Below the pieces are notes generated by a model. The model had not been told where the DNA came from. It ran no database searches and saw nothing but the letters and a program-made list of their open reading frames with translations. Below are positions 9,479-18,803 of a stretch of 64,000 bases of DNA, piece by piece (the stretch's first letter is position 1; every line of letters begins with the position of its first letter). The position numbers and the translations under genes are program-made. This DNA comes from Neobacillus pocheonensis (GTDB lineage: Bacteria; Bacillota; Bacilli; Bacillales; Cytobacillaceae): NCBI GenBank assembly GCA_023702235.1, contig JAMQCR010000001.1, positions 3,038,001 through 3,102,000 of the forward strand, read 5' to 3'.

Positions 9479-9711
9479 TATCCCAACCTCATTTATTATT
9501 CTAATAAAAGTCATAGTAAATGAACTTTTCATTTAACACAAGTTTTCTTGTTTTTTTGTTCACTAACAGTATTTATTTCAATTTTCTCATTTACAACTCC
9601 TTGTCAAAAAAACATTTGTACGTATTTTATCAGAATGCTTTCTTAATAGGAGTATCGAAGCCAATGTGATAAAATCGAAAGTAAGATTTTTATTCAAGGG
9701 AGAAAAACGAG

Positions 9712-10827
9712 ATGAATAGATTTAAGAAACTAGTTCAGCTTGTATTGATGTTAGTATTATTCAATGGCTTGCTCCTTTTTATTGGCTGGAATGTATGGGA
9801 GTGGCTAAGAATTTCTTTTGGAATGAATCAGTTATTTCTCTATAGCTTTATTTATATTTTAGTCTCCTATTCTTTTGTAATTGGGCGATTAGCAAAACCT
9901 CTGGGGTTTTTTAGTACCATTGGTTCAATCTGGTTTGGCTTTTTCCAATATGCTTTGATTCTAATACCGATTGCGGATATTACTATTCTGATTTTAAAAA
10001 TGACCGCTGCAACAATATCCACAGCTACCTATATGTTGGTTGGCTTGTCAGTTCTTATTTTATTAGCTGCTATTTTCGGATTTGGATTATTCAATGCGTA
10101 CAGCCCTGTCATAAGAAGTTTTGAGATTGGTGTACCCAAAAAACAAGGGAATAGGCGCTCTCTTAGAATTGCCGTTGCTTCTGATATGCATTTTGGAAGA
10201 TTATCTGGGATTTCGCATTTAAAAAGATTAGTGGAGAAAATCGAAGGAATGAAACCAGATTTGATCCTTTTGCCAGGTGATATCATCGATGATGACCCCG
10301 AGCCGTTTATTCACAAAAATATGGGGGCAATCATGAGTGAGCTAAACGCTCCACTCGGTGTCTTTGGAGTCTTAGGCAATCATGAATATTATGGAGGTCA
10401 AATCCCTCAATTTATCGAACAGATGAAAAAGATTAATATAAGAATTTTAATGGATGAAATGGTGATGATTGAAGATAGCTTTCAATTACTTGGAAGAAAA
10501 GACAAAACAGACAAAGGCAGAAAAACATTTGCAGAGTTACTCTCAGATCGGGACAATTCTTACACTATAATTGCGATGGATCACCAGCCATCTGAACTGA
10601 AACAAGCTCAAGAAAATGGTGTGGATGTCCTCATGTCCGGGCATACCCATAGAGGACAAATGGCTCCTAATCATCTGATCACTAAGAGAATGTTTGAATT
10701 GGATTGGGGATATTTAAAAAAAGAACAACTTCATGCATTCGTATCTTCTGGTTATGGCTTCTGGGGACCCCCAATTCGACTAGGCAGCAGATCGGAAATC
10801 CTGCAAATCGATTTAAAATTTGAATAA
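9712..10827 (+). CDS. Membrane-anchored metallophosphoesterase (YkuE-like)
   Basis: 371 residues. Four predicted membrane helices (residues ~5-130) are followed by a calcineurin-like phosphoesterase domain with all metal-binding motifs: SDMHFGR (D-x-H), LLPGDIIDD (GD), LGNHEYY (GNH[DE]), and MSGHTHRGQ (GHxH). Such proteins hydrolyse phosphomonoesters or phosphodiesters at the membrane surface; related Bacillus proteins carry similar domains, but the physiological substrate is unknown. RBS aagggag precedes ATG 9712. A GC-rich hairpin follows. Confidence 0.85.
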   Translation: MNRFKKLVQLVLMLVLFNGLLLFIGWNVWEWLRISFGMNQLFLYSFIYILVSYSFVIGRLAKPLGFFSTIGSIWFGFFQYALILIPIADITILILKMTAATISTATYMLVGLSVLILLAAIFGFGLFNAYSPVIRSFEIGVPKKQGNRRSLRIAVASDMHFGRLSGISHLKRLVEKIEGMKPDLILLPGDIIDDDPEPFIHKNMGAIMSELNAPLGVFGVLGNHEYYGGQIPQFIEQMKKINIRILMDEMVMIEDSFQLLGRKDKTDKGRKTFAELLSDRDNSYTIIAMDHQPSELKQAQENGVDVLMSGHTHRGQMAPNHLITKRMFELDWGYLKKEQLHAFVSSGYGFWGPPIRLGSRSEILQIDLKFE

Positions 10828-10850
10828 AAGGGTGTTTAACACTTTTAAGC

Positions 10851-10880
10851 CCGGGGGGTCAAGTCCCCCGCGGTTTTCCG
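10851..10880 (+). terminator. GC-rich terminator-like hairpin
   Basis: ggggg (10854-10858) / ccccc (10865-10869) with a six-base loop, then cggtttt; after the phosphoesterase stop and before the convergent desR gene. Confidence 0.6.
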
Positions 10881-10915
10881 CATTAACGCTTCAGGGATTC
10901 ACCCCATGTGCGATT

Positions 10916-11516
10916 TTATTTAAACCAGCCTTTTTCTTTCGACTGAGTGATGGCCTTCGATGCGATTTTTAACATCCAGCTTATCCAAAATGGTAGAAAT
11001 ATAGTTTCTAACCGTGCCTGTTTTAATACTAAGCTGGTCAGCGATTTCTTGTGTATTCTTTCCGTCAGCAACAAGCTCTAATACCTTTTTTTCCCGTTCG
11101 GTGAGAGGATTTCCTTCACCGTAAACGTCGTCCATCAGTTCTGGTGCATAAATTCGTCTCCCTGCCATAACGCTACGGATAGAGCTCGCCAATTCTTCAC
11201 TCGGACTATCTTTCAATAAATAACCACTTACACCTGCTTTTAAAGCTCGTTGAAAATAACCGGAACGGGCGAAGGTAGTTAATATAATTAGCTTACAGTC
11301 TAGACCCTTGAGCTCTTCAGCTGCCTCAAGTCCGCTCTTTCCTGGCATTTCGATATCCATGATACAAACATCGGGTTTATATTTCCGCACAAGTGCTACG
11401 GCTTCTTCCCCATTCGATGCCTTTCCCACCACTTTCATATCTTCTTCCAAATTAAGCAGTGATCCAAATGCCCCCAACAGCATTTGTTGGTCTTCAGCAA
11501 TGACGATTGTAATCAA
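10916..11516 (-). pseudogene. desR: DesR response regulator, frame broken near the 3' end
   Basis: NarL/LuxR-type response regulator nearly identical in layout to B. subtilis DesR (199 aa), the cold-shock activator of the lipid desaturase gene. Receiver: acidic pocket EDQ, phospho-Asp in VCIMDIEMPG (residue 54), Thr in LTTFAR, Lys in LLKDSPSEE; C-terminal helix-turn-helix NPLTEREKKVLELVADG..TVRNYIS. An extra G at a GGCC (10952-10955) changes the last ~12 residues; without it the protein ends IEAITQSKEKGWFK and stops at 10916, matching DesR. As sequenced it stops at 10920. Start is TTG at 11516 with AAGGAGG just inside desK. Only the last turn of the HTH tail is altered, so function may survive. 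Confidence 0.85.
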
Positions 11517-12650
11517 TTATGCATCCTCCTTTTCCTTTGGTTTTACGTCGTTCGGCACTCTTATCGTTAAGGTTGTTCCTTCTTTTTTCATAAGCTCCAA
11601 ATTGCCATTTATAAATTCCAATCTTTCCTTCATTCCAATCAAACCATGTCCTTCTGTCACCGTTTCTTTCGAACCCTTGAAGACTCCATTATCGCTAATA
11701 ATCATTACAATTTCCTTCCATGATTGCTCAATGGAAATAGTACAAGATGTTGCCTCACTGTGTTTTACCACATTGGTCACAGCCTCTTTCAAACACATAC
11801 TAAGGATATTCTCGGTAAGAAGAGAAACATTCGTAAGTGAAAAATTCTCGTCACAGATAAAATGAATCTGTGCTGCCTTAAAGATCTGTTTGACCCGACC
11901 AATCTCCTCATGCAATCGAATACCGCGCATGGAAGAAACCAATTTTCTGACTTCACTTAAAGCAGTCCTCGCTGTCTGCTGAACATCTTTCAATTCATTG
12001 CGTGCTTGCTCTGGGTCCTTATAAATTAATTTCCTAGCTAAATCACTTTTCAAACCAATCATTGAGAGCTTTTGCCCCAATGTATCATGAAGATCACGTG
12101 CAATCCGTTGCCGTTCTTCTAACTTACTAAGTTCCGATATTCGCTTATTCGCATCCTCAAGTTTTTCTTCAAGCTGCCCTCTCTCTTTGCGATTATAAAT
12201 ACTAAAAGGGAGCAGGATGACACTAATCCAGATGATGATGACAAAAGGCAATTGCGCTAAGAACAGGTCACTTTGCTGTAATATGCTGTAATTTATTGAT
12301 GCAGAAGTGCTAAATAAATGAATAAAATATAAAGTGAAAAATGGAATACGTTCTTTAATATTGCCTATAAAGTAGGCTAAGAAAAAGGCAAAATAAACAT
12401 AACTGAAGAGGCTGGTCGATGTAATTGAAATTCCAATCAATATTAAAGTCCAAAGGTAAACGGGCCATCCTTTAGATATAAACGCAATTCGATAAAAGAT
12501 AAAAAATAAAAAGGTAAGTAAAATTCCAATAATTATTTTAATTATCGAAGAGGTTTGGAAGATAAAGTAAAAAGGTAAAATACAAAGAACTGTCCAAATA
12601 TACGGCGCAATTCCATTATTTTTTTGGAAGGTCATATACTTTTTTATCAT
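11517..12650 (-). CDS. desK: DesK membrane thermosensor histidine kinase
   Basis: 377-residue HisKA_3 family kinase strongly resembling B. subtilis DesK, which senses membrane thickness/fluidity at low temperature and phosphorylates DesR. Five or so membrane helices occupy residues 1-150; the dimerisation/phosphoacceptor segment is LEERQRIARDLHDTLGQKLS with the phospho-His in RDLHDT; then N box EAVTNVVKHS and G box EGHGLIGMKERL. It overlaps the desR RBS, so the two are cotranslated. In B. subtilis the desaturase gene des precedes desK; here the upstream gene is an MFS transporter, so the regulated desaturase must lie elsewhere. Confidence 0.9.
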   Translation of the reverse strand: MIKKYMTFQKNNGIAPYIWTVLCILPFYFIFQTSSIIKIIIGILLTFLFFIFYRIAFISKGWPVYLWTLILIGISITSTSLFSYVYFAFFLAYFIGNIKERIPFFTLYFIHLFSTSASINYSILQQSDLFLAQLPFVIIIWISVILLPFSIYNRKERGQLEEKLEDANKRISELSKLEERQRIARDLHDTLGQKLSMIGLKSDLARKLIYKDPEQARNELKDVQQTARTALSEVRKLVSSMRGIRLHEEIGRVKQIFKAAQIHFICDENFSLTNVSLLTENILSMCLKEAVTNVVKHSEATSCTISIEQSWKEIVMIISDNGVFKGSKETVTEGHGLIGMKERLEFINGNLELMKKEGTTLTIRVPNDVKPKEKEDA

Positions 12651-12735
12651 TTACGAAACCTCTTTTTCGGCATTTAGGATATTTGTCATGCCGTTTAAAC
12701 ATGAAGAAACAAATATGGCTGTCAAATTCATTTTA

Positions 12736-12772
12736 CCACTAAAGAAGGAACAATAGGTTCCTTCTTTAGTGG
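12736..12772. terminator. Perfect 16-bp inverted repeat overlapping the MFS stop codon
   Basis: ccactaaagaaggaac (12736-12751) / gttccttctttagtgg (12757-12772), loop aatag. The MFS stop codon is inside one arm. A T5 run follows on the plus strand only, so it may stop antisense transcription as well as stabilise the mRNA end. Confidence 0.6.
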
Positions 12773-14163
12773 ATTTTTGCTCTTTGCTTAAGTGTCCCCT
12801 TAACTTTATTTATATCTGAGACATTATGTTTCGCCATTCTCAAATAACAGAACGCTGAAGGAACAAGAAAAATTTGCAGGATAGATAAGGTAATAATATA
12901 GCTATAAGGTTCCTTCGAATGAACAGAAATGATTCCGAGTATAACTCCAACGCCTACGTTCCCTAGAGTTTTGCCTAAACTATTAGAAAGGTTTGCGACA
13001 CTAAAAGCTGTTCCTCGATGCTCAGGAAGGTTTACATCTGTGATCAGCGCCAGCCAATTGGGCGTATTAGCAGATTGAGCGGCAGATGCAAAAAACGATA
13101 ATATAAACAACAATAGGATCCACGGGTTCACGAATATTTGCTTTAACAAACTCACTAAAATTAATATGGCATTATTGTCCTTTGGCAGCGAGAGGTCAGT
13201 CATTGGGACAATGAACATTAATATGTATAGCGGCATCGTTATGAAAACAAACAACGCCGTTAAGTAAGCTCTTCCCTTATACGTTTTCTTATGTAATCGA
13301 TCACCAAGATGGCCAAAATAAACGGATGTCATCCCTCCAAGCTGAAAGATTGCATAGAGGTAACCCGAAGCAATAATGGCAGTATTCGTTCCATAGCCTT
13401 GTTGAGCGATTTTGTAAATATACAAGGTTGGAAGCCAGATGAGACTCCCTGTAGTTATGTTCATAAAAAAGGCCTGTAAAAAGAGCAGAAGATTACTTCC
13501 TTTTAACAAAATTACTTTTATATGCTTGGCTTCAATCATATAGTTGTATGCTTGACCATTATTCATAATACCTTGGAGCTCAGGATCAGATTTCCCTCTT
13601 GAAGGCTCTTCTACAAAAAGATAAAGAACGATTAAAAAGAAGCCGATAATACCAACGATTTCAAAGGGAAACCTCCAACTGGTTCTCGTTGCTATTAAAG
13701 AGGCCATTAGAGACCCCCCAATGCCTCCTAACCCCTGTGTCATACCCCACAGGCTCAAAATCATGCCGCGCATTCGATAGGGAATGGAGTCCGTTAAAAC
13801 GCTAAATCCAATTGATGCAATACAGCCTAAACCAACTCCCGTGATAATTTGATAAATTAACAACTGAAGATAACTTTTACTCATCGCCGTTAAAAATACC
13901 GACACTACCCATATAAACGTTCCAATAATAATAAGCTTTTTTCTTTTAATTTTTCCTGAAAGATATCCCCAATAAAGGGATGATAGGGCCGTGACTAGTA
14001 TATTAGCAGCGGAAACAGTACCCATTTTGGCAATGTTTACATGTAAATCCTTAGAAATATTTTGAAATAGTGGCGGAAACAGCCCAATTATTATATTATC
14101 AAATGCAGCTAGTGCAATAAATACAAATATGGTATAAATGATTTTTAGGTTATTTTTTTTCAA
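12766..14163 (-). CDS. MFS transporter
   Basis: 465-residue major facilitator with twelve hydrophobic segments. The TM2-3 loop carries a motif-A-like sequence (GYLSGKIKRKKLIIIG), and the N-terminal half has GVGLGCIASIGFSVLTD and RMRGMILSLWGMTQGLGG typical of the sugar-phosphate/spinster-like branch. A long cytoplasmic loop (residues ~195-215) separates the two halves. The start is TTG at 14163 with AAGGGG upstream. Substrate unknown. It is upstream of desK on the same strand, but ~115 bases and an inverted repeat separate them, so cotranscription is doubtful. Confidence 0.8.
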   Translation of the reverse strand: MKKNNLKIIYTIFVFIALAAFDNIIIGLFPPLFQNISKDLHVNIAKMGTVSAANILVTALSSLYWGYLSGKIKRKKLIIIGTFIWVVSVFLTAMSKSYLQLLIYQIITGVGLGCIASIGFSVLTDSIPYRMRGMILSLWGMTQGLGGIGGSLMASLIATRTSWRFPFEIVGIIGFFLIVLYLFVEEPSRGKSDPELQGIMNNGQAYNYMIEAKHIKVILLKGSNLLLFLQAFFMNITTGSLIWLPTLYIYKIAQQGYGTNTAIIASGYLYAIFQLGGMTSVYFGHLGDRLHKKTYKGRAYLTALFVFITMPLYILMFIVPMTDLSLPKDNNAILILVSLLKQIFVNPWILLLFILSFFASAAQSANTPNWLALITDVNLPEHRGTAFSVANLSNSLGKTLGNVGVGVILGIISVHSKEPYSYIITLSILQIFLVPSAFCYLRMAKHNVSDINKVKGTLKQRAKIH

Positions 14164-14335
14164 GTGTGATTTAAGCCCCTTTATTGTAAAATGTCCATAT
14201 AGTTATTTTTTTCATGGATAATGAAATTATTTATTGCTAATTCTTAAAAATGTATTAACAATATATATACATATCATCAAAGTGCATTTATTTTGTTATA
14301 ATTATATAATAGGTATTTAAGAAAGGCTTGGTAAA

Positions 14336-15478
14336 ATGGGTAAAAATATACTTATCATATCCTCTGATAATACAGGACATGGTCATAAAAGCATTACAGA
14401 ATCTTTATTTGAAAAAATAAAAGATGATTCTGATGTTAACATACACGTAGTAGATGGTTTTTCGCTTGGCGGACAGATTCTTCTGGGTATCGGTAAATCA
14501 TATGGTCCGATCACTAGAAGCGCAGAACATCTATGGAAGATGGTATGGAAACTTTCAGCTATCAAACCAACCGTTGTTAATACAATGATTGAATCACTAA
14601 TTAAAAGTAACTTTTTAAAGCTATTGGACGAAATAAAGCCAGATATCATTTTATCCGTCCATCCTAATTTTAATGGTTCAATTTTAAATATTTTAGAAAA
14701 ACAACAAATCAAAATACCTTTTATTATTCTTATAGCAGATCTTGTCAATATTTATCCACTTTGGGCGGATAAGAGGGCGGATTATATTATTAGTCCTACT
14801 GTTGAAGCGAGAGATCAGTGTATAGAATATGGTATCCCAGCTGAAAATATAAAAGTTTTAGGATTCCCAGTACGCGCAAGATTCTTTCAAAAAAACACAA
14901 AAAAGAAAGTTACTTATAAAAGGGGTACACCTTTAAAATGCTTAATTATGAGTGGCGGTGAAGGTGTAGGAAATATGGAAGATATCGCTGAAAATCTTCT
15001 TAATAATTTTGATTGTACAATAAAAATTGTCGCAGGTAGAAATGCCAAGCTAAAAGCAAAGCTTGAACAATCACTTATGAGTCGATATGGTGATAAGGTT
15101 GAAATTTACGGTTTCACCAAAAACATACAGGATCTAATGCTGAATTCTGATATTGCCTTTACAAGAGGCAGTCCGAATGTCATGTTTGAGTCTATTGCTG
15201 CCAATGTACCGATTATCATAACTGGTGCATTACCTGGACAAGAAGAAGGAAATCCAGCCTTTGCAGAAAAGTCAAATTTAGGAGTCGTCTGTAAGGATAT
15301 AAGCGAAATTAAAAATACGATAACTAAATTACTTGAAAATGATTGCGAAAAACTAAATAATATTATCCATAGCCAAAAAGAATTTATCAATTCCAATGCT
15401 GCCGAAGACATTTTACAATTCATTTTAGATGTTGAGGATGGTTACTATGTACATGCAGCTGACCTTTCATATAATTAG
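14336..15478 (+). CDS. Glycosyltransferase of the MGDG-synthase/UgtP/MurG-like family
   Basis: 380 residues, GT28-type two-domain fold. The N-terminal MGDG-synthase-like half contains SSDNTGHGHKSITESL (the HGH acceptor loop), and SVHPNFNGS; the C-terminal half contains LIMSGGEGVGNMED, IYGFTKNIQDLM and the nucleotide-sugar binding motif GSPNVMFESIAANVPIIITG. Members transfer glucose or galactose from UDP-sugars to diacylglycerol at the cytoplasmic membrane face; B. subtilis UgtP is an example. The acceptor here is not certain. ATG follows aagaaaggc; a TATAAT lies ~35 bases upstream. Terminated by a strong bidirectional hairpin. Confidence 0.8.
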   Translation: MGKNILIISSDNTGHGHKSITESLFEKIKDDSDVNIHVVDGFSLGGQILLGIGKSYGPITRSAEHLWKMVWKLSAIKPTVVNTMIESLIKSNFLKLLDEIKPDIILSVHPNFNGSILNILEKQQIKIPFIILIADLVNIYPLWADKRADYIISPTVEARDQCIEYGIPAENIKVLGFPVRARFFQKNTKKKVTYKRGTPLKCLIMSGGEGVGNMEDIAENLLNNFDCTIKIVAGRNAKLKAKLEQSLMSRYGDKVEIYGFTKNIQDLMLNSDIAFTRGSPNVMFESIAANVPIIITGALPGQEEGNPAFAEKSNLGVVCKDISEIKNTITKLLENDCEKLNNIIHSQKEFINSNAAEDILQFILDVEDGYYVHAADLSYN

Positions 15479-15530
15479 GGAAATATGTGATTAATAGGGC
15501 ATTATATAAAGTGTTCTTTATTCCAAAACG

Positions 15531-15561
15531 AAAAAGGAGCGATACACAACCGCTCCTTTTT
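15531..15561. terminator. Bidirectional terminator
   Basis: aaaaaggagcg (15531-15541) / cgctccttttt (15551-15561), perfect 11-bp arms, between the convergent glycosyltransferase and DUF1003 genes. Confidence 0.9.
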
Positions 15562-15566
15562 ACTAT

Positions 15567-16166
15567 TTAAACAATATTTTTTGAACTATTGAAATGATCC
15601 GATAAATCTTGTTGATCATTTTCCCTTTGATTAGCTTGTAATAATTGTTTTATCATTAGTAATTCATCTTCAATTTTATGGAGATGGCTCTGCATGCCAT
15701 CAATTTCTTGCTCAGCCTTGTAATTGATGGCAAAGTCGATAATAGATTCGTGCTTATCACGGGCTGCTTGACGATTTTGACTCATCATAATTACGGGTGC
15801 TTGGAATGCCGCAATAAAAGATAAAATAAGATTTAGTAAAATAAATGGTTGTTTGTCAAAATGCTTCGTAAACGCAAGTGAATTCCAAATCATCCAAATC
15901 GCAAGGAAGACGCCAAAATAGATGATAAACTTCCAGCTACCGCCAAAAGTAGATATACGGTCGGCAATCCGATCGGACCAGGTTGTTTTCCGAAAATATT
16001 CATCATCTAAATGAGTCAAAATACTTTTTTCGTAATTATCAACAAGTCGATCTATTCTCCTAGTATCTTCTTTATTAAGTTCTATATCAAACCCATGAAT
16101 GTTAATTGTTTCTTCCACAATTTTTTGTTGCTTATTTCCATTTTTCTTAGTAGGATTAAATTTCAT
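15567..16166 (-). CDS. DUF1003 membrane protein, likely Mg2+-regulated
   Basis: About 199 residues from the ATG at 16166 (GGGAGG eight bases upstream; an in-frame ATG at 16184 has no RBS). DUF1003 signature: FGGSWKFIIYFGVFLAIWM followed by a second helix (FILLNLILSFIAAFQAPVIM) and MSQNRQAARDKHESIIDFAIN, then a coiled-coil tail. Two membrane helices, cytoplasmic ends. Function of DUF1003 is not established. Upstream in the same transcript lies an M-box magnesium riboswitch with a terminator, which strongly ties this protein to Mg2+ homeostasis: it should be made when Mg2+ is scarce. No other gene lies between riboswitch and this start. Confidence 0.8.
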   Translation of the reverse strand: MKFNPTKKNGNKQQKIVEETINIHGFDIELNKEDTRRIDRLVDNYEKSILTHLDDEYFRKTTWSDRIADRISTFGGSWKFIIYFGVFLAIWMIWNSLAFTKHFDKQPFILLNLILSFIAAFQAPVIMMSQNRQAARDKHESIIDFAINYKAEQEIDGMQSHLHKIEDELLMIKQLLQANQRENDQQDLSDHFNSSKNIV

Positions 16167-16184
16167 TATCCCTACACCTCCCAA

Positions 16185-16400
16185 TTATTGAAGGGAGCCA
16201 TTAACATATGAATCGCTTATAGGAAGCCACGATTTTCGCAGAAGCTTCCAGTCAAGGAAAAAAAGGTATCAATGACTCCATTTTTAATGATGATTTTTCT
16301 CAGCCTACTACCGGAACCGTCCACGAAAATGTCACACTCCTTATTTTATTAATATAGTATTCTGTGAAAAAAATATGGTGATAACAAATATAGAAAAACA
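16185..16400 (-). other. Long untranslated leader between riboswitch and DUF1003
   Basis: About 215 bases with no convincing gene. One short GTG-started reading (10 codons near 16325) and a small hairpin (ggttccggtagtaggc) are visible, but nothing I can support as coding. Confidence 0.4.
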
Positions 16401-16432
16401 AAAAAACCACCTTGTTAACAGGGGGTTTAATT
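16401..16432 (-). terminator. M-box expression-platform terminator
   Basis: On the minus strand cccccTGTTAACAaggtgg-type stem is followed by TTTTTTT. The five C residues can alternatively pair with the GGGGG that ends the aptamer (16463-16467), through a long hairpin containing attaca/tgtaat, giving a classical antiterminator/terminator switch. Confidence 0.8.
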
Positions 16433-16467
16433 TCATTACAAATAAAATGTAATAATTATAATCCCCC

Positions 16468-16625
16468 TAGTTTAGCTTCAGCACTATACAACGTAGAGTA
16501 TACCCTCAGCCACGTTAAGTAGAGCCTTAATCCGGCAATACCTGTTCTACCCATTGGCGTCTTTCGACGTTTCCGGGCAGTGGCCTATGTTTGTATAGAC
16601 GCCTCGCCTAACGAGAATCTTCAGT
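16468..16625 (-). ncRNA. M-box (ykoK leader) magnesium riboswitch
   Basis: The minus strand contains the conserved M-box core in order: TCTCGTTAGGCGAGGCGTC, then CTGCCCGGAAACGTCGAAAG, ACGCCAATGGGTAGAACAGG, a variable arm GGATTAAGG..CTTAACGTGGC, and the 3' closing GTGCTGAAGC. These are the bases that bind several Mg2+ ions in the B. subtilis ykoK leader. Binding of Mg2+ should sequester the antiterminator and let the downstream terminator (16401-16432) form. The only gene downstream is the DUF1003 gene about 240 bases away, rather than the usual mgtE transporter. Confidence 0.93.
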
Positions 16626-16859
16626 ATTAACTAATCATTTTCCTTTAACTTCACCCTCACTTTACTCCTTGAAAGTATATTTGTCAATGCAGAAAAACCA
16701 AAAAATATTACCTTTTCATCTTATCAATATATGTAATTTACATCTAGCAGTAATATTTTGACAATCGGATAGATATAATTAATCAGAATATTATAAAATT
16801 TTATACTTTACAATTTGTGGTAATAATAGGTATTATAAAACCACTAGGAGGGATTGGAT

Positions 16860-17639
16860 TTGGGAGAATTAGTAAATAGTTGCTCCGGAATTCCTTATTT
16901 ACGTTTTGGTGAGGGAGAAACCTTAGTTTTTATTCATGGTCTTGGTGAGGTCAAGGAGGGCTGGCACAATCAGTTTGAGTTGGCAGATCAGTATGACTTG
17001 ATTATTCCTGATCTACGGGGACATGGAGAATATAAAACAACTGAGGAAATATCGATACCAAACTTCGCACGTGATGTGATTTGCCTATTAAAAGGGCTTA
17101 ATATCGAAAACGCTCACATTTGCGGCTTGTCTATGGGTGGAATGGTTGCTCAAGAAATTTATCGGCAGGCTCCAGAGATTTGTAGCTCGCTTATACTTGT
17201 TAGCACTTATCATTTTGTCCCAAAAAGCCTGGGTAAGCTATATTTAAATTATCGTAAGGCTCGATCAATTGTGAATCCTCCAAATGTTCAAAGTGAAAAA
17301 GCCGCTCGCACATGTCTATATTCTTGGACTAAGGAAAACGTTGAAGAATTCAATAAATTTTACAAGCCAAACCATGATTATTATTTTAAGTCAGCGGAAG
17401 CTTGTCTTCATGTCAATAATTTAACTTTACTCCCTAAGATTAATGTACCAACTTTAATCATTGGCGGGCAATACGATTCAGTTACACCTGTTTGGATACA
17501 GTTTTTAATGCATAAACAAATTCGAAACTCTGAATTTGTCATTTTAAAAAATACAGGCCATGTCGCTAAGCTGGAGGCAAAAGATTCTTTCAATAAAGTC
17601 CTTCGCCATTTTTTGAATAAACACAAAACAGCAAGTTAG
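16860..17639 (+). CDS. Alpha/beta-hydrolase
   Basis: About 260-residue alpha/beta-hydrolase: oxyanion loop FIHGLGEVKEGW, DLRGHGEY, nucleophile elbow CGLSMGGM, acid in GGQYDSVTP, and catalytic His in KNTGHVAKLEA. It looks like the 3-oxoadipate enol-lactonase/esterase branch, but the substrate cannot be named. I use the TTG at 16860, eight bases after AGGAGG (16846-16851); the TTG at 16854 is too close. It lies divergently next to the riboswitch and convergently with phaC, so it is probably monocistronic. Confidence 0.8.
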   Translation: MGELVNSCSGIPYLRFGEGETLVFIHGLGEVKEGWHNQFELADQYDLIIPDLRGHGEYKTTEEISIPNFARDVICLLKGLNIENAHICGLSMGGMVAQEIYRQAPEICSSLILVSTYHFVPKSLGKLYLNYRKARSIVNPPNVQSEKAARTCLYSWTKENVEEFNKFYKPNHDYYFKSAEACLHVNNLTLLPKINVPTLIIGGQYDSVTPVWIQFLMHKQIRNSEFVILKNTGHVAKLEAKDSFNKVLRHFLNKHKTAS

Positions 17640-17721
17640 TGGGGAAGGATATTTCCTTCCCTCTCCCAAATGCTTTATACCAAATATATTATCTTGTACC
17701 GAATTTTATTACACGAAAGTC

Positions 17722-18785
17722 TTAAAGCTTATTTGAACGGTTTGAGACCCATTTATCCACTATTCCTGCGAACACGCCAGTTAGGGCTAGTCCAACATGA
17801 CCTGCTTCAAATGTGATATAGGTTTTATCCTTACTAGACACTAAATCCATTATCGGATTGCTTTGCTCTTCTAAAATTAAATTGTCTCTAAAGCCTGAAA
17901 CAACGAATAGTTTTGCCTTAATATTTTTAAGGTCTGCCTTTTTATTTCCAATCATCAATTCCCCGGTAACTAGCTTGTTCTCTTTAAAAAGCTCGTTCGC
18001 TATTTGTCGATACGCCTCGCCGGCAAAAGGAACTCGATCGAGCGTCCATTTATACAGCCGACGCCACTTATCGACATAACGATGATCATGTGCCCTAGTA
18101 AAGAGCATGGTATAGTTTGTGAAATAACTTGGCGCTCCTATCGCTCTAAACATTCTTTCCACTATTTGAGGCGGGACAACCCCATAGACATCTATAAAGC
18201 GGTCAATGTTAAAATCACCATTTCTCAGGCCTTCAGCCCATTTATCCGGTCCGATAAAAGGTTTGAAATCAATCGGAACCGTCGCGACAATTAAATTTTT
18301 AATCGCCTCTTCCGCAATCGAGGCGTAGATAGAAACAATTGTGCCGCCCAAGCAATAGCCGATTATGGTAATTTCTTCTGCACCTGAATGGCGAATCGCC
18401 CGCTTAACAGCCTGTTTTAAATATTTTTCGATATACGTATCGAGACCAATTTTTTTGTCTTCATAGCCTGTGGAACCCCAATCCAATAAATACACTTCAT
18501 AGCCCATGTTGGTAAGGCCCTCTATGACACTTGACTTTGGTGCTATATCTAAAATATTGGTTTATTAAATAGGGAATAAACGAAAAATAATGGAATTTCA
18601 TATTTTTTCTGTTTGGCAGGATAATGCCATAATACCGATTTATTTTTCCTCCATACTTCATTTCTTGGAGTATGACCCATCGTTGGTTCAGGTTCACTCA
18701 AAATTTTGAAAACGTGCTGCCAGCGCTTCATTTTCCCGTAATCCATAGCTGGAATTAAACTCTTTAAAGCTGATCCTGTTGCCAC
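17722..18785 (-). pseudogene. phaC: Class IV poly(3-hydroxyalkanoate) synthase catalytic subunit PhaC, frame broken
   Basis: Polymerises 3-hydroxyacyl-CoA into PHA storage granules together with PhaR. Joined frames give ~354 residues, the class III/IV size. The lipase-like box GYCLGG supplies the catalytic Cys, GFRDNLI the Asp and EAGHVGL the His; LDWGSTGYEDK and FTRAHDHRYVDKW are also typical. The N-terminus starts at GTG 18785 behind AGGAGGT. The break is after FNKP, near 18555, in a TTTT run: one added T gives LDIAPKSSVIEGL and joins the MGYEVYLLDWG frame. Here the indel is not at GGCC. First frame codes 78 residues, the second 261. Likely an assembly error. Confidence 0.9.
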
Positions 18786-18803
18786 GTTCTTACCTCCTGC
18801 TCA

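Noticed and set aside
11308..11865. 185-codon plus-strand open frame over desR/desK
   Set aside because: Shadow of desK/desR; Ser-rich with no homology and no RBS.
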